Shown here one piece after another: positions 6,386 to 6,747 of a DNA stretch of 6,747 nt (positions are counted from its first letter, which is position 1; each line of letters opens with the position of its first letter). The translations under genes were made by a program, and so were the position numbers. Source of the DNA: Kosmotogaceae bacterium UBA1373 (GTDB lineage: Bacteria; Thermotogota; Thermotogae; Petrotogales; Kosmotogaceae); NCBI GenBank assembly GCA_002305955.1, contig DBRH01000072.1, positions 1 to 6,747 of the forward strand. The letters are read 5' to 3'. Below the pieces are notes generated by a model. That model made no database searches, was not told where the DNA came from, and saw only the letters and a list, made by a program, of their open reading frames with translations.

Positions 6386-6730
6386 TTACGGCAGTTGCTG
6401 CTGGTAATTGTATTCCCTGAGAAATTCGATTGCTGCTTTTTCATTCAGCGGTTCGCTGATCAAGTACCCTGTATTCTGTCGCAATTCCATCTCTCCAGAG
6501 ATGGGTTTTCTTATATAGTCCGTGGCGCCGAGCTCCACCCCTTCGATTTCATTGTCTATCTCATCAGGGCTGGTCAGTATTATTACACGCAGTTCCCTAT
6601 ACCTATCATCTGACCTCAACCCAGCAAGAAAATCGAATCCGTTCATTTCATCCCCTTTAGATTGCGAGCAATCACCGGTGATTACGCTAAAGAAAACTAC
6701 CGGATTTGTATTCTTTGTATCTACCAACAA
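6386..6730 (-). pseudogene. Remnant of a response-regulator receiver (REC) domain protein
   Basis: The frame gives 114 residues. Residues 29-76 (MNGFDFLAGLRSDD...LGATDYIRKPI) match the second half of a CheY-like receiver: helix 3, ILTS with the conserved Thr, the LGATDY stretch and the conserved Lys-Pro. The start (LLVDTKNTN) could be what is left of strand 1. The middle of the domain, including the phospho-acceptor Asp, is missing: residues 20-28 replace it. After Lys-Pro-Ile come about 38 residues of no recognised family. There is an in-frame stop at 6740-6742, so no full gene can continue from the right. The frame's first codon is TTG; an ATG at 6646 has AAGGGG five bases upstream and could give an 86-residue product. 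It points toward the operon, 326 bases away, but is not obviously part of it. A decayed gene is most likely; a short, phosphorylation-independent protein is the alternative. Confidence 0.5.
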
Positions 6731-6747
6731 TTGTTTAAGTCATAGTA

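Noticed and set aside
6167..6613. Plus-strand open frame of 148 codons across the intergenic region and the receiver remnant
   Set aside because: Its start lies upstream of the only good plus-strand promoter, it has no ribosome binding site, and much of it is the complement of receiver-domain codons.
1..6747. CRISPR array, tRNA, rRNA or insertion sequence
   Set aside because: No regularly spaced direct repeats, tRNA-like cloverleaf, rRNA sequence or transposase fragment was seen on reading both strands.

Overview
The window holds one leftward (minus-strand) carbohydrate-utilisation operon that fills roughly the first 6.06 kb, followed by a short, apparently decayed region on the right. In order of transcription the operon reads: a FadR-type (GntR superfamily, FCD) regulator, a 729-residue cytoplasmic (alpha/alpha)6-barrel glycosidase, a family-1 sugar-binding protein with a Sec signal, and a MalF-like ABC permease that is cut by the left edge of the window. 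The second permease and any ATPase would lie beyond position 1.

The gene order, the Sec-exported (not lipoprotein) binding protein, strong GGAGG-type ribosome binding sites, frequent AGA/AGG arginine and ATA isoleucine codons and a GC content a little over one half by eye suggest a member of the Thermotogota, perhaps of the Mesotoga/Kosmotoga group. This is an inference from style, not from a marker gene.

The genes fit a catabolic module. The binding protein and permease would import an oligosaccharide or glycoside, the glycosidase would cleave it in the cytoplasm, and the regulator, which overlaps the glycosidase gene by 11 bases, would sense a product or substrate and control the operon through palindromes upstream of its own start. 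The substrate cannot be read from the sequence. The glycosidase resembles the GH63/mannosylglycerate-hydrolase-like group but is not a standard member.

The most unusual item is the permease. Before its ordinary MalF-like core (from about residue 470) it carries about 465 residues that look like two extracytoplasmic Cache-type sensor modules, each flanked by membrane helices, as in chemoreceptors and histidine kinases.

The stretch 6060-6385 has no gene. It contains several perfect inverted repeats, a weak candidate promoter for the operon, a strong consensus promoter pointing right, and a segment resembling a worn-out interspersed repeat. At the far right, 6386-6730 on the minus strand encodes a response-regulator receiver domain that has lost its phospho-acceptor region and looks like a gene remnant.
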